This document shows, piece after piece, positions 17,562 through 25,991 of a stretch of DNA of 64,000 nt. The DNA lies in the NCBI RefSeq assembly GCF_014698935.1, contig NZ_JACVMN010000004.1, positions 62,001-126,000 of the forward strand, written 5' to 3'. Origin of the DNA: Flagellimonas sp. S3867. Its GTDB lineage: Bacteria; Bacteroidota; Bacteroidia; Flavobacteriales; Flavobacteriaceae. Within the stretch, counting starts at the first letter, position 1, and each line of letters begins with the position of its first letter. The notes beneath the pieces were generated by a model, which saw only the letters and a program-made list of their open reading frames with translations, did no database searches and was not told where the DNA came from. A program made the position numbers and the translations under genes.

Positions 17562-18962
17562 TCAGTCTATATTTATTTCCCAATCATCAGTTCGGAAGGC
17601 AGAAGCTGGCAAACCTTCACCGTTAAACAAATTTGGAAGTGCTTTGTCATAAAATGCAAACCTAACCGCCACAGGCTTTTTTACATTGGTTGAAAACACT
17701 TGTACCGTGTTACCTTTTATTCTGGCTTTGGCTTCATAAAACTGCTTGTCCGTTCCGGCAATATAGAACTCTTTTAATTCTTTACCCTCCATTTTTAAGC
17801 CATCGGCATGATCAAAGGTCAATATGATTTTGTTTTTTTTGATTTCCATGTCCTTATAAACCGGTCCACTATAGGGAATATCTTTTACACCATAGGTTTT
17901 AGCCAAGGCCCAAAGGGCCAATCGTTTGCCCACTTCTTGTTTGTTGGTGGGATGAATATTCTTTAAATTTCCAATATCGTTGGTAACGGCCATTCCTGTA
18001 TTTGGTACGTTCAACATGGTGTACAATTGAGCATCCCGAACCACTGCAGCTTTAATGTCTTTAGTATCCTTTTCGTAATCAAAGGGGGCAATTTGGGCAA
18101 AGTAAAATGGAATGTCCTTCTTCCATAGATTTCTCCAAGATTCAATTAATAATGGAAACGATTTGTAATAGGATTTTGAATTTGCGCGATTGGATTCACC
18201 TTGATACCAAATAGCACCTGCAATATTGAATTTTAACAATGGATGGATCATGCTATTATATGTCGTTCCAGGTAGATGAGGCCACCATTCGTATTCGGAA
18301 ATTTGTTTTGCTGCTTCTTTTAATTCGTTATCCTCAGTTATCGCCTCTTCTGGTATCCAAACCTCCACGGGAGTTCCTCCCCAATTGGAACTGATCAAAC
18401 CAATGGGTACTGAAAGATCTTTATGTAGTTTTCTTCCGAAGAAATAGGCTACAGAACTAAAATTCTGCATGGTTTCTGGCGAACAAGAAAACCATTCTCC
18501 AGGTGTGTCATCTTGAGGTGTAAAAGATTTACGCTGCGGCACCTGAAAGAAACGGATATCTGAATAGCTGGCATTTATTATTTCTTCCTGTGCATTATCC
18601 AATCCCATATTTGGTGTCCATTGCATATTGGATTGACCGGATGCGATCCATACCTCACCTATCATGACATTGGAAAAGGTGATTTCTTCATGTCCTTTTA
18701 TGGTCAGTGTATATGGGCCACCTGCCACCGGAGTCGGTAAATATGCAGACCAAACTCCTTGATGGGCCATGGCCGTAACTTCAATATTGTTCCAAGATCC
18801 AATAATTGTAATGGTCTCGCTAGTAGCAGTGGTCCAACCCCAAATCATAGCTTCAGATTGTTGTTGCAATACCATATTATCCGAAAGGATTGTAGGTGTC
18901 CATATTTTGGCAAAACTGGTATTGGCCAGTACGAAGAAAATTAAAAAGAATAGTTTTTTCAT
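17562..18962 (-). CDS. Sialate O-acetylesterase family protein
   Basis: A 466-aa secreted SGNH-fold esterase: signal peptide (~1-18), a beta-rich N-terminal region, then the catalytic SGNH block starting IGEVWIASGQSNMQW, with AYFFGRKLH and GLISSNWGGTPVEVWIP, and the Ser/Asp/His partner block near NIHPTNKQEVGKRLA. Family members remove O-acetyl groups from sialic acids or from plant and algal polysaccharides such as acetylated xylan. The adjacent upstream gene is another SGNH-type enzyme, so the cluster probably de-esterifies polysaccharides. The substrate is not determined by sequence. Confidence 0.9.
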   Translation of the reverse strand: MKKLFFLIFFVLANTSFAKIWTPTILSDNMVLQQQSEAMIWGWTTATSETITIIGSWNNIEVTAMAHQGVWSAYLPTPVAGGPYTLTIKGHEEITFSNVMIGEVWIASGQSNMQWTPNMGLDNAQEEIINASYSDIRFFQVPQRKSFTPQDDTPGEWFSCSPETMQNFSSVAYFFGRKLHKDLSVPIGLISSNWGGTPVEVWIPEEAITEDNELKEAAKQISEYEWWPHLPGTTYNSMIHPLLKFNIAGAIWYQGESNRANSKSYYKSFPLLIESWRNLWKKDIPFYFAQIAPFDYEKDTKDIKAAVVRDAQLYTMLNVPNTGMAVTNDIGNLKNIHPTNKQEVGKRLALWALAKTYGVKDIPYSGPVYKDMEIKKNKIILTFDHADGLKMEGKELKEFYIAGTDKQFYEAKARIKGNTVQVFSTNVKKPVAVRFAFYDKALPNLFNGEGLPASAFRTDDWEINID

Positions 18963-18974
18963 GACTTCAGGTTT

Positions 18975-21116
18975 TTACGGTTTGGTGATTTTTTCAAATT
19001 GTTCTCTAATATATTTTGCCCATGTTTCATATCCCATAGGTTGAAGATGGATTCCATCTCTACTGAGTTCGTCTTTTTTAAGGATTCCATCTTCGTTGCT
19101 AAAATTTTGTTCCAAATTGTGATATTGAGTATTCTTGGAATAGTCAAATGTTGCTAGTATTTTGTGTATTTCTCTGTATTTCTTTCTTCTGTCCGATGTT
19201 GGATCCAAACCTGTTGGAAGGGGGCCAAAGAAAAGTATGGTTGATCTTGGAAATTTTTTCTCCGCTATACTCAATGTTTTTTTTAGTCCTGCAACAATCT
19301 CATCAACTGAGTTATCTGTAAAATTATTTACTCCTATGGCCAAACTGACCACTTTTGGATTACAGAATTCATATTTACCTTGTTCCAACCGCCAAGCGAT
19401 ATGCTGTGTGCGATCTCCCGAAATTCCGGCTCCAATCCATTTTAGGCCTTTAAAATATACTTCGGTTGCTGGCTGCCCAGGTTTATGGGTAACCCAGTTT
19501 CGAGGACCACCCCAACCTTGGGTAATGGAGTTGCCAATCAACAACAAATCTATATTATCGGTAGCTTGGCACAACGAATCAATTTGTTTGGCCTGTGACC
19601 ACCAGCCCTTACCTTCCGCCCATCCCGCAGCGGAACGATATTCAGAAGCGGGGGCAGAAATTGCAGCAAAATTAGTTTTATGCCCTGTTGACCGTAAAAT
19701 GAAATCAACAATTACCTTCGGGTTTTCCAAACTATGCGGATGGTGACCTACTCCTTCTTTATAAATGGTTTTGATATTTCCACCTTGCTCTTTAACCTCC
19801 TTTTCAAACATCCGAGTATTTTCAGCAACCGGAACTACCTCATCTGCATCTCCGCAAACATGTAGCAGGGGTATCCCAGATGTTGCAAAAAGTTCAGATT
19901 TATGTATCGGCCATCCTTTAAAATCAGCTGGAAGTGTGTCAGAAGTCAGCCCATATTTTATTTTAACCTGTTCCCAATCATTAGGACTTCCCTTGCCTTT
20001 GCCAAATCCACCAGGCCAGCTTTGTGCATCCAACACAGGTGCATCGGCATAAATGCATGCTACTTTATCCAAATTTTCCGCAGTCCAATTGTAAACAATC
20101 AAACCTCCCCTACTCATTCCTTCGAGGGCTGGCTTGGGGTTTAGGCCTGCTGTTGTCATAAGCTCGTAGCATTTGTTCCAACGATCAACTGCTTCAGAAT
20201 TGCCGAAGTAGGCTCCAACTTCACAGTACACAACATGATACCCTCTTTCCAATAAGGCAATGTCGGTCTGCGGTTCATGTCCAAAAAAACGCGCCCTCCA
20301 CACCCAAGGTTTATCTTTCAACGACTTTTTGGGTTGTACAATTTTTAGTTGGAGTCCTTCAATATCAAAATCATATTGGTCAAAGCCATTAAAATTTGAT
20401 TTTTCGGCATTTTCAATTTGTAGTGCATGAATCAAATCAAAAGAGTAGGCTTCTTGTTTTACCGCTTCATAAGCCCTTTTAGCTATCATTGTAGCTCCTA
20501 ATGAAGAAGGGTGTATTTTATCAGGCAGCAAATCCGGATTATCAGCAAACAATTGATATAAATCAATAGTTTCCAAATTCAGGTCATAGGCTACCTGTTG
20601 GGTCTTGGGAATGATTTCACCCTTGATTATCGAATTCCAAATACTGGTACTATCATTATAGAAAGAGGGGACCGGAAGCATCAGTACAATTCTTGCGTTC
20701 GCATTTTTCTCTTTAAACGCGGCGGCTAGTGATCTATAGTCTGATTCAAATTCATCCAAGTGTTCCCGATTCTGTTGTTTGGTATCGTTGGTGCCCAACT
20801 TTATCAGAACTACATCCGCATTGTAATCTAATGCTTTTTGATATTCTTCGGTTTCCCAATAGGGAAAATCTCCTTTTTTGAGCAGGGTTCGACCGCTGAC
20901 CCCAAAATTCTTCACCTCATACGCATCATCTAACATGTTTTGAAGTTGCCTTGGATAGGCATTGTTCTCCCGGTCTGCCATCCCAGCACCATAAGTAATA
21001 CTGTTACCTACACAGGCTATCTTTACAATCTCCTTTTCAAGGACTTGGCTTTTTTTATCCCCTTTGCAACCAAAAATGGTCATTGCAAGGATAAAAAGGA
21101 TGGTAAATCTTCTCAT
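18975..21116 (-). CDS. Three-domain lipoprotein: SGNH esterase - alpha/beta hydrolase - SGNH esterase
   Basis: A 713-aa predicted lipoprotein (lipobox Cys17) that joins three hydrolase modules. Domain 1 (~30-225) is GDSL/SGNH: nucleophile S39 in GNSITYGAG, GTND (~108-111) and D199-x-x-H202. Domain 2 (~245-480) is an alpha/beta hydrolase: nucleophile elbow G333-M-S335-R-G-G, D424 in CGDADEVVP and a His in GVGHHPH (~457-461). Domain 3 (~520-713) is SGNH again: S530 in GNSITQGWGG, GVNN (~595-598) and D687-x-x-H690. All three catalytic sets look intact. The start at 21116 begins the signal peptide. The product is probably a multifunctional polysaccharide de-esterase. Confidence 0.88.
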   Translation of the reverse strand: MRRFTILFILAMTIFGCKGDKKSQVLEKEIVKIACVGNSITYGAGMADRENNAYPRQLQNMLDDAYEVKNFGVSGRTLLKKGDFPYWETEEYQKALDYNADVVLIKLGTNDTKQQNREHLDEFESDYRSLAAAFKEKNANARIVLMLPVPSFYNDSTSIWNSIIKGEIIPKTQQVAYDLNLETIDLYQLFADNPDLLPDKIHPSSLGATMIAKRAYEAVKQEAYSFDLIHALQIENAEKSNFNGFDQYDFDIEGLQLKIVQPKKSLKDKPWVWRARFFGHEPQTDIALLERGYHVVYCEVGAYFGNSEAVDRWNKCYELMTTAGLNPKPALEGMSRGGLIVYNWTAENLDKVACIYADAPVLDAQSWPGGFGKGKGSPNDWEQVKIKYGLTSDTLPADFKGWPIHKSELFATSGIPLLHVCGDADEVVPVAENTRMFEKEVKEQGGNIKTIYKEGVGHHPHSLENPKVIVDFILRSTGHKTNFAAISAPASEYRSAAGWAEGKGWWSQAKQIDSLCQATDNIDLLLIGNSITQGWGGPRNWVTHKPGQPATEVYFKGLKWIGAGISGDRTQHIAWRLEQGKYEFCNPKVVSLAIGVNNFTDNSVDEIVAGLKKTLSIAEKKFPRSTILFFGPLPTGLDPTSDRRKKYREIHKILATFDYSKNTQYHNLEQNFSNEDGILKKDELSRDGIHLQPMGYETWAKYIREQFEKITKP

Positions 21117-21126
21117 TGTTGCCTGT

Positions 21127-21897
21127 TTATTTTGGAGTTCCCAAAAGGTATAACACCACACCAGGACCAGATTTCACCCTTTCAATTTCCCAATTATAAG
21201 TGTCTTTGTTTTCCAGTTTGTTCACCAATGCATTCATTTCTGTTACAGAGTAGGTGCGCAAGGATGAAACCACACCATCCCAAAGTACAAATAGTGGGAC
21301 AATGGGAATCAAATATGTAAAAATCAACCTTCCAATTTTAAAAGGTTTTATGAAAGGAGTGGTAAATACAACAGAAATGGGCGAAAAAAGCATTGCCAAA
21401 ATACTGAGTACACTTCGCTCCTGGGCTTCAAAAATGCCTATAGCGCTTTTGGCATCGACCGCATTTTGCAATATCTGCCGGGCATCCTTGGGTTTAAAAT
21501 GATGTAAGGATAAGAATTGGGTACGAAAGCCTTTAAGGCTTTCCGGTACTTTCCTTGCATCAATGGATGTTGCTATAAATTCAAAATTATCTGCCTGTTT
21601 CTGAGTATATACAAAAGCTTTTAGGTTAGGATAATAATCGGTCAGCACAATTTTTAAATCGGGATTGGTCTTTCTCAGTTCGGAGTTCAACCAAAGTAAT
21701 CCTCCACCCCCACCTGAACCCAAATCCACAATCTGATTTGTTCCACTTTTTTTCAGACCCTTAGCGATTATGGGGACAACGGGTTTGTAGAGTTTGGTTT
21801 TGTTGGATAAAAATTGAAGGAAATCTGTACCATAGTCCCGTAGAAATCCAGGAAACCATTTTTGGTCCTCAAATTCGAACAGATGTAGTCTTCCCAT
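21127..21897 (-). CDS. Class I SAM-dependent methyltransferase-like protein
   Basis: A 256-aa protein with a Rossmann-type SAM-binding motif I, QIVDLGSGGGGGLLWLN (~67-83), followed by ILTDYYPNLKAF and a later hydrophobic segment (~165-200). It resembles uncharacterised methyltransferase-fold proteins rather than any named enzyme. The substrate is unknown. It ends 10 bases before the start of the three-domain hydrolase gene, so it may lead that operon. The hydrophobic stretch suggests membrane association, unusual for this fold. Confidence 0.7.
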   Translation of the reverse strand: MGRLHLFEFEDQKWFPGFLRDYGTDFLQFLSNKTKLYKPVVPIIAKGLKKSGTNQIVDLGSGGGGGLLWLNSELRKTNPDLKIVLTDYYPNLKAFVYTQKQADNFEFIATSIDARKVPESLKGFRTQFLSLHHFKPKDARQILQNAVDAKSAIGIFEAQERSVLSILAMLFSPISVVFTTPFIKPFKIGRLIFTYLIPIVPLFVLWDGVVSSLRTYSVTEMNALVNKLENKDTYNWEIERVKSGPGVVLYLLGTPK

Positions 21898-21962
21898 GGT
21901 GTAGTGCTAGGCCGACTAAATTTAGGGAATATTTGGCTAATAGGGACAGGGTGACCCTGATG

Positions 21963-22919
21963 TTAAATCTTGAAGAACGAATCGACAAATTCATATTTAT
22001 TGAAGACCTGAAGATCTTCAATCCCTTCACCTACCCCTATATATTTGACCGGTATTTGAAATTGGTCTGAAATACCTATGACCACTCCACCTTTTGCTGT
22101 ACCGTCCAATTTGGTGACGGCCAAACTGGTTACTTCGGTGGCCTTGGTAAATTGTTTGGCCTGTTCAAAGGCGTTTTGGCCGGTAGAACCATCCAAAACC
22201 AACAAAACATCGTGCGGGGCATCGGGAATCACCTTTTGCATTACACGTTTTACCTTGGTAAGCTCGTTCATCAGGTTCACTTTGTTGTGCAATCTGCCTG
22301 CGGTATCAATCAAAACAACATCGGCATTGTCTGCCACCGCCGAATTTAATGTGTCGAAAGCCACAGAAGCCGGGTCGCTTCCCATTTTTTGCTTCACAAT
22401 AGGAATATCTACCCTTTCGGCCCATACTTGCAACTGATCTATAGCGGCTGCCCTAAAGGTATCACCAGCTCCCAAAACAACTTTTAAACCTTGGTTTTTA
22501 AATTGATGGGCCAGTTTACCAATGGTGGTGGTTTTGCCCACTCCATTGACACCGACTACCATTATCACATAAGGTTTTTTATCGGATGGAATAGTAAAAT
22601 CTGAATCTTCACCTACATGGGTCTCGGAAAGTAATCCTGCGATTTCCTCGCGTAGAATTGTATTGAGTTCTTCGGTGCCAAGGTATTTATCTTTGGAAAC
22701 ACGTTCTTCAATACGCTCAATGATTTTTAGCGTCGTATCCACGCCAACATCAGAGGTTACCAAAACTTCTTCCAAATTATCCAAAACTTCATCATCTACT
22801 TTGGATTTTCCGGCGACAGCCTTGCTTAGCTTACCAAAAAAGCTGCTTTTTGATTTTTCGAGACCTTTATCCAAGGTCTCTTTCTTGTCTGAAGAAAATA
22901 TTTTTTTAAAAAGGCTCAT
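21963..22919 (-). CDS. ftsY: Signal recognition particle receptor FtsY
   Basis: GTPase receptor for SRP-ribosome complexes in co-translational membrane insertion. From ATG 22919 it is 318 aa: a short charged N-terminus, NG domains with G1 GVNGVGKT (123-130), DTFRAAAIDQL, DTAGRL, and TKLDGTAKGG, and the final sequence ending VDSFFKI. The acidic A domain of E. coli FtsY is absent, as usual for Bacteroidota. A TAnnTTTG box lies about 20 bases upstream. The ATG at 22925 (MHM...) is an alternative start. Confidence 0.96.
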   Translation of the reverse strand: MSLFKKIFSSDKKETLDKGLEKSKSSFFGKLSKAVAGKSKVDDEVLDNLEEVLVTSDVGVDTTLKIIERIEERVSKDKYLGTEELNTILREEIAGLLSETHVGEDSDFTIPSDKKPYVIMVVGVNGVGKTTTIGKLAHQFKNQGLKVVLGAGDTFRAAAIDQLQVWAERVDIPIVKQKMGSDPASVAFDTLNSAVADNADVVLIDTAGRLHNKVNLMNELTKVKRVMQKVIPDAPHDVLLVLDGSTGQNAFEQAKQFTKATEVTSLAVTKLDGTAKGGVVIGISDQFQIPVKYIGVGEGIEDLQVFNKYEFVDSFFKI

Positions 22920-22939
22920 ATGCATTCGTCATCAATCGC

Positions 22940-22947
22940 CAAAGATA
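22940..22947 (-). promoter_or_regulatory. Candidate -7 box (TATCTTTG) for ftsY
   Basis: The minus-strand octamer fits TAnnTTTG and lies 20 bases before ATG 22919. No clear -33 TTG is present at the expected distance, so this is only a partial promoter match. Confidence 0.4.
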
Positions 22948-23012
22948 GAAAAGTAAGGGGAGTTATGTTAAACCCAGTTTAAGTTTGTTCGTATTAAGAT
23001 AGGTGGTAAAAC

Positions 23013-23037
23013 AAAAAAGCCGCTATAAAAGCGGCTT
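23013..23037 (-). terminator. Intrinsic terminator of rpmB-rpmG-DUF4295 cluster
   Basis: The stem AGCCGCT/AGCGGCT (23018-23024 with 23030-23036, extended by one A-T pair) has a 5-base loop. On the minus strand it is followed by a T-run (complement of 23013-23018). It lies 22 bases downstream of the DUF4295 gene stop. Confidence 0.8.
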
Positions 23038-23058
23038 CTAATTTTGTGTAAGAAAATC

Positions 23059-23211
23059 TTATTTCTTGTTCAACCAGTCATTTACCCTTTCAGGGGCCAT
23101 AACGGATTCTACAAATGTATAAGCTCCAGTTTTGGGAGATTTTACCATTTTGATGGCCTTGGTCAATCTTTTTGATGATGACTGAAGTGTTGCTACTGTT
23201 TTCTTTGCCAT
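23059..23211 (-). CDS. DUF4295 small basic protein, likely ribosome-associated
   Basis: A 50-aa lysine-rich protein running from MAKKTVATLQSSSKRL to ERVNDWLNKK. It matches the Bacteroidota-specific DUF4295 family, which is regularly encoded directly after rpmB and rpmG, as here. The context and basic composition imply a ribosomal role. A novel protein called bL38 was reported in the Flavobacterium johnsoniae ribosome structure, and this family may be it, but I cannot confirm that identity from sequence. ATG 23209-23211, stop 23059-23061. Confidence 0.88.
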   Translation of the reverse strand: MAKKTVATLQSSSKRLTKAIKMVKSPKTGAYTFVESVMAPERVNDWLNKK

Positions 23212-23262
23212 GGCTTACTATTTTGAATATTTGACATTTTCACTCAATGTGAAAATCTCTAA

Positions 23263-23445
23263 TTACTTAATTTCTTTATGAATGGTCATACGCTTAAGGA
23301 TAGGATTGAATTTTTTGATTTCCATTCTATCTGGCGTGTTCTTTTTGTTCTTAGTTGTGATGTACCTTGAAGTACCGGGCATGCCAGAGTCTTTGTGCTC
23401 TGTGCACTCTAAAATAACCTGAATTCTATTTCCTTTCTTTGCCAT
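23263..23445 (-). CDS. rpmG: 50S ribosomal protein L33
   Basis: Large-subunit protein bL33, 60 aa. The sequence [18 protein letters not shown] followed by [21 protein letters not shown] is the canonical family signature. Only one cysteine (ECT) is present, so it lacks the paired CXXC zinc-ribbon cysteines of the C+ paralogue type. It lies between rpmB and the DUF4295 gene in the usual Bacteroidota order, under the promoter upstream of rpmB. Confidence 0.97.
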   Translation of the reverse strand: MAKKGNRIQVILECTEHKDSGMPGTSRYITTKNKKNTPDRMEIKKFNPILKRMTIHKEIK

Positions 23446-23471
23446 TGTATCGTACTTAAAATCTTATCTAA

Positions 23472-23699
23472 CTATTTTTTGGAATTGATTTCCTTTAAAA
23501 CAGCAGAGATTCCTTTTTTGTTGATGATCTTTAAACCTCTTGATGAAACGTTAAGGGTAACCCAACGGTCTTCCTCCGGAATGTAAAATCTCTTTTTGGA
23601 AATATTTACATCGAATCTTCTTTTGGTTTTATTGATAGAGAAGGAAACATTGTTTCCAAACATCACTTTTTTACCTGTTACTTCACAAATCTTAGACAT
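23472..23699 (-). CDS. rpmB: 50S ribosomal protein L28
   Basis: Large-subunit protein bL28, 75 aa. It opens MSKICEVTGKKVMFGNNVSF and contains KRRFDVNISKKRFYIPEED and VSSRGLKIINKKG, all diagnostic. It is the first gene of the rpmB-rpmG-DUF4295 cluster. A full-consensus promoter lies about 30-60 bases upstream. Confidence 0.97.
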   Translation of the reverse strand: MSKICEVTGKKVMFGNNVSFSINKTKRRFDVNISKKRFYIPEEDRWVTLNVSSRGLKIINKKGISAVLKEINSKK

Positions 23700-23732
23700 C
23701 TCCCTAACTTTTGAGTGATTTTATTGAGGCTG

Positions 23733-23764
23733 CAAATTTATGGCAATTTAATTGGATGCACAAA
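23733..23764 (-). promoter_or_regulatory. Promoter of rpmB cluster, TTTG-N20-TAAATTTG
   Basis: Minus strand: TAAATTTG (23733-23740) fits TAnnTTTG exactly and TTTG (23761-23764) lies 20 bases upstream. Predicted transcription starts near 23728, giving a leader of about 28 bases. It lies in the gap just after the cinA stop. Confidence 0.7.
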
Positions 23765-23772
23765 ATTCTTTT

Positions 23773-25020
23773 TTAGAAATTTAAAATTTCTTTAGCCAAT
23801 AGTTCAAACGCTTTGTTTACAGACTTTTGAACAATACGTTCTCGTTGATTTCCCATAGTAAATTGCTGCGCAAAAGTATGTTCGGGTGAGCTAATGGCGA
23901 TAAAGACTGTTCCTACCTCTGCATCCGAATCTCCTTTTGTGGGCCCTGCATTGCCCGTTGTGGCTATTGAAAAATCTGCTTTAAGGATTTTACGTGCGTT
24001 TTCTGCCATAGAAATGGCCACTTCCTCACTGACCACTGAATGCTTATCAATTACTTCTTTTGGAACATTCAAAAGATGTATTTTGGCTTCGGTCGCATAG
24101 CTGACCACACTTCCCTTGAAATAAGCAGAGGCTCCAGGAATAGATGCAATGCGTTGCGCTATTTTACCCCCCGTAAAACTTTCGGCCGTTCCCAGGGTCA
24201 TTCCTTTCTTGGTCAATAGTTTCCCAATCTGGCCTTCAATGGAATCTTCCTCATCTTCACCATAAATGATATCTCCAATCAATGGGTACAACTTTTTTAC
24301 TTCAGCATTAACGGCTTGGGTTAAAACCTCCATATCGTTCCCTTTTGCGGTCAAACGAAGTCGTACCCGACCCAAATTTGGTAAATAGGCCAATCGTACA
24401 AAATCGGGCAGTTTATCTTCCCACGTTTCAATTTTTTCTGCAATTGCACTCTCACCGAGTCCGTGGGTAAGTATTGTTTTATGCAGAATATGGGGACGTT
24501 CATATTCTGTAACAATTTTCGGAATCACCTGATCGCGAATCAAATATTTCATCTCCAATGGAACTCCGGGCAAGGAAACATAGACCGTATTCCCATTTTT
24601 AATCCATAGGCCTGGCGCCGTTCCATAGGAATTTTGTAAAACCGTTGCCTTTGAGGGTACTAATGCCTGCTTTCGGTTTAAATCTGAAATTGGGGTCGAA
24701 ATATACTTTTTGAACAATTCCTCTATATGCCCAAGTACATTATTGTCCATGACCAATTCATCTTGAAAAAACTCACATAGGGAATGTTTGGTCACGTCGT
24801 CCTTGGTAGGGCCCAATCCCCCAGTGATAATAACAAGTGGTGACCGTGCACCGGAAATGGTCATTGCTTCCAAAATATGTTCACGTGTATCTTGTACCGA
24901 CGTAATTTGATACACCGAAACTCCTATCTTGTTCAGTTCCTTGGAAATGAATGCAGAATTGGAATCCACTATCTGACCAATGAGAATCTCATCCCCAATG
25001 GTTATGATCTCGGCCTGCAT
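23773..25020 (-). CDS. cinA: CinA-family protein (NMN amidohydrolase / competence-damage protein)
   Basis: A 415-aa two-domain protein. The N-terminal MoCF-like domain (~1-165; [31 protein letters not shown]) is the COG1058/pyrophosphatase part. The C-terminal CinA domain (~255-412; [30 protein letters not shown]) deamidates nicotinamide mononucleotide in characterised members. Length is normal. The ATG directly abuts the stop of the HPt gene, which in turn overlaps the FAH-family gene, so all three are in one operon. A competence role is historical and not implied here. Confidence 0.94.
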   Translation of the reverse strand: MQAEIITIGDEILIGQIVDSNSAFISKELNKIGVSVYQITSVQDTREHILEAMTISGARSPLVIITGGLGPTKDDVTKHSLCEFFQDELVMDNNVLGHIEELFKKYISTPISDLNRKQALVPSKATVLQNSYGTAPGLWIKNGNTVYVSLPGVPLEMKYLIRDQVIPKIVTEYERPHILHKTILTHGLGESAIAEKIETWEDKLPDFVRLAYLPNLGRVRLRLTAKGNDMEVLTQAVNAEVKKLYPLIGDIIYGEDEEDSIEGQIGKLLTKKGMTLGTAESFTGGKIAQRIASIPGASAYFKGSVVSYATEAKIHLLNVPKEVIDKHSVVSEEVAISMAENARKILKADFSIATTGNAGPTKGDSDAEVGTVFIAISSPEHTFAQQFTMGNQRERIVQKSVNKAFELLAKEILNF

Positions 25021-25359
25021 TTACAGATTAAAGTCGTTTTTTAACTCGGACACCACTTGAAGCACATCTTTTTTGAGTAAAGGAAATTTTTTCTCAATTT
25101 CATCGATGCTAGTAGTTTTTTTTCCAAGGGTCTCAATTTCGAGTGCAGTGGCCCTTGTTTGTTCCATACCCAATAAATCCACATTGGGCTTTATCTTATG
25201 GGCTAGCTTGTAAACATTTTCATAGTCCCTAGCTTCAATCGCTTTTTCCAAGCTTTCCAAATCCGTTGGGACTTCTTCTAAAAATACCGAAACTACAGAG
25301 GTTATAAAGTCCTGGTCACCTTCTGCCATTTCATTTACTTTGTCGAGGTTGTAAATCAT
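25021..25359 (-). CDS. Orphan HPt (histidine phosphotransfer) domain protein
   Basis: A 112-aa stand-alone HPt domain: a four-helix bundle pattern with phospho-acceptor H54 in YKLAHKIKPNVDLLGM and a following helix ending KNDFNL. HPt proteins relay phosphate between hybrid histidine kinases and response regulators. No kinase or regulator gene lies near. Its start codon shares one base with the stop of the FAH-family gene (TAATG), and its stop abuts cinA, so it is tightly coupled to housekeeping metabolism genes rather than to a signalling locus. Confidence 0.88.
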   Translation of the reverse strand: MIYNLDKVNEMAEGDQDFITSVVSVFLEEVPTDLESLEKAIEARDYENVYKLAHKIKPNVDLLGMEQTRATALEIETLGKKTTSIDEIEKKFPLLKKDVLQVVSELKNDFNL

Positions 25360-25973
25360 TATCTCACAGTAATTTCAAACATATTCTCTCCTTCCAGTGT
25401 ACCTGAAAGGTAATCATTTGGTCTAACTTTACCAACCCCGGCAGGTGTACCTGTGAACAAAATATCGCCCTTTTTGAGCATAAAATAGGTAGATACATAG
25501 GCAATAAGCTCGTCTATCTTCCACAACATCAAGGAGGTATTGCCGTTTTGTACATTTTCCCCATTTTTTAACAAGGAAAATCCCAGTTTGTCTATATTTT
25601 CGTACTTATTTTTTTGCAACCACCTACCCACCACGGCCGAGCCGTCAAATCCTTTGGCTTTTTCCCATGGCAAACCTTTGGCTTTTAATTGGGCCTGAAC
25701 ATCTCTTGCCGTGAAATCTATTCCAAGTCCAATTTCGTCATAATAGGTATGGGCGAATTGCTTTGCAATATGTTTTCCAACTTTTTTGATTTTCACCAAG
25801 ACCTCTACTTCATAATGTATGTCATTCGAAAACTCTGGAATGTAAAAATCCTGCTCTTTAGGTAAGATGGCAGAGTCTGGTTTTATAAAAACCACCGGCT
25901 CATCGGGTCGTTCATTTTCCAATTCTTCAATATGGGCAGCATAGTTTCTACCGATACATATCAGCTTCATCAT
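25359..25973 (-). CDS. Fumarylacetoacetate hydrolase family protein
   Basis: FAH-fold metal-dependent hydrolase/decarboxylase, 204 aa from ATG 25973 (a TTG at 25976 and ATG 25970 are alternatives). Family signatures are MKLICIGRNYAAHIEELEN, FIKPDSAIL, the metal-ligand stretch IHYEVEVLVKI, and the terminal ILFTGTPAGVGKV. This short form acts on acylpyruvate- or oxaloacetate-like substrates in characterised relatives; the precise substrate is unknown. It is the upstream neighbour of the HPt gene. Confidence 0.92.
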   Translation of the reverse strand: MMKLICIGRNYAAHIEELENERPDEPVVFIKPDSAILPKEQDFYIPEFSNDIHYEVEVLVKIKKVGKHIAKQFAHTYYDEIGLGIDFTARDVQAQLKAKGLPWEKAKGFDGSAVVGRWLQKNKYENIDKLGFSLLKNGENVQNGNTSLMLWKIDELIAYVSTYFMLKKGDILFTGTPAGVGKVRPNDYLSGTLEGENMFEITVR

Positions 25974-25991
25974 CAATTATTTTAATTGTTA

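Noticed and set aside
21946-21959. Short CAGGG/CCCTG hairpin after ftsY
   Set aside because: Only a 5-bp stem with a 3-base loop and no T-run on the minus strand; too weak to call a terminator.
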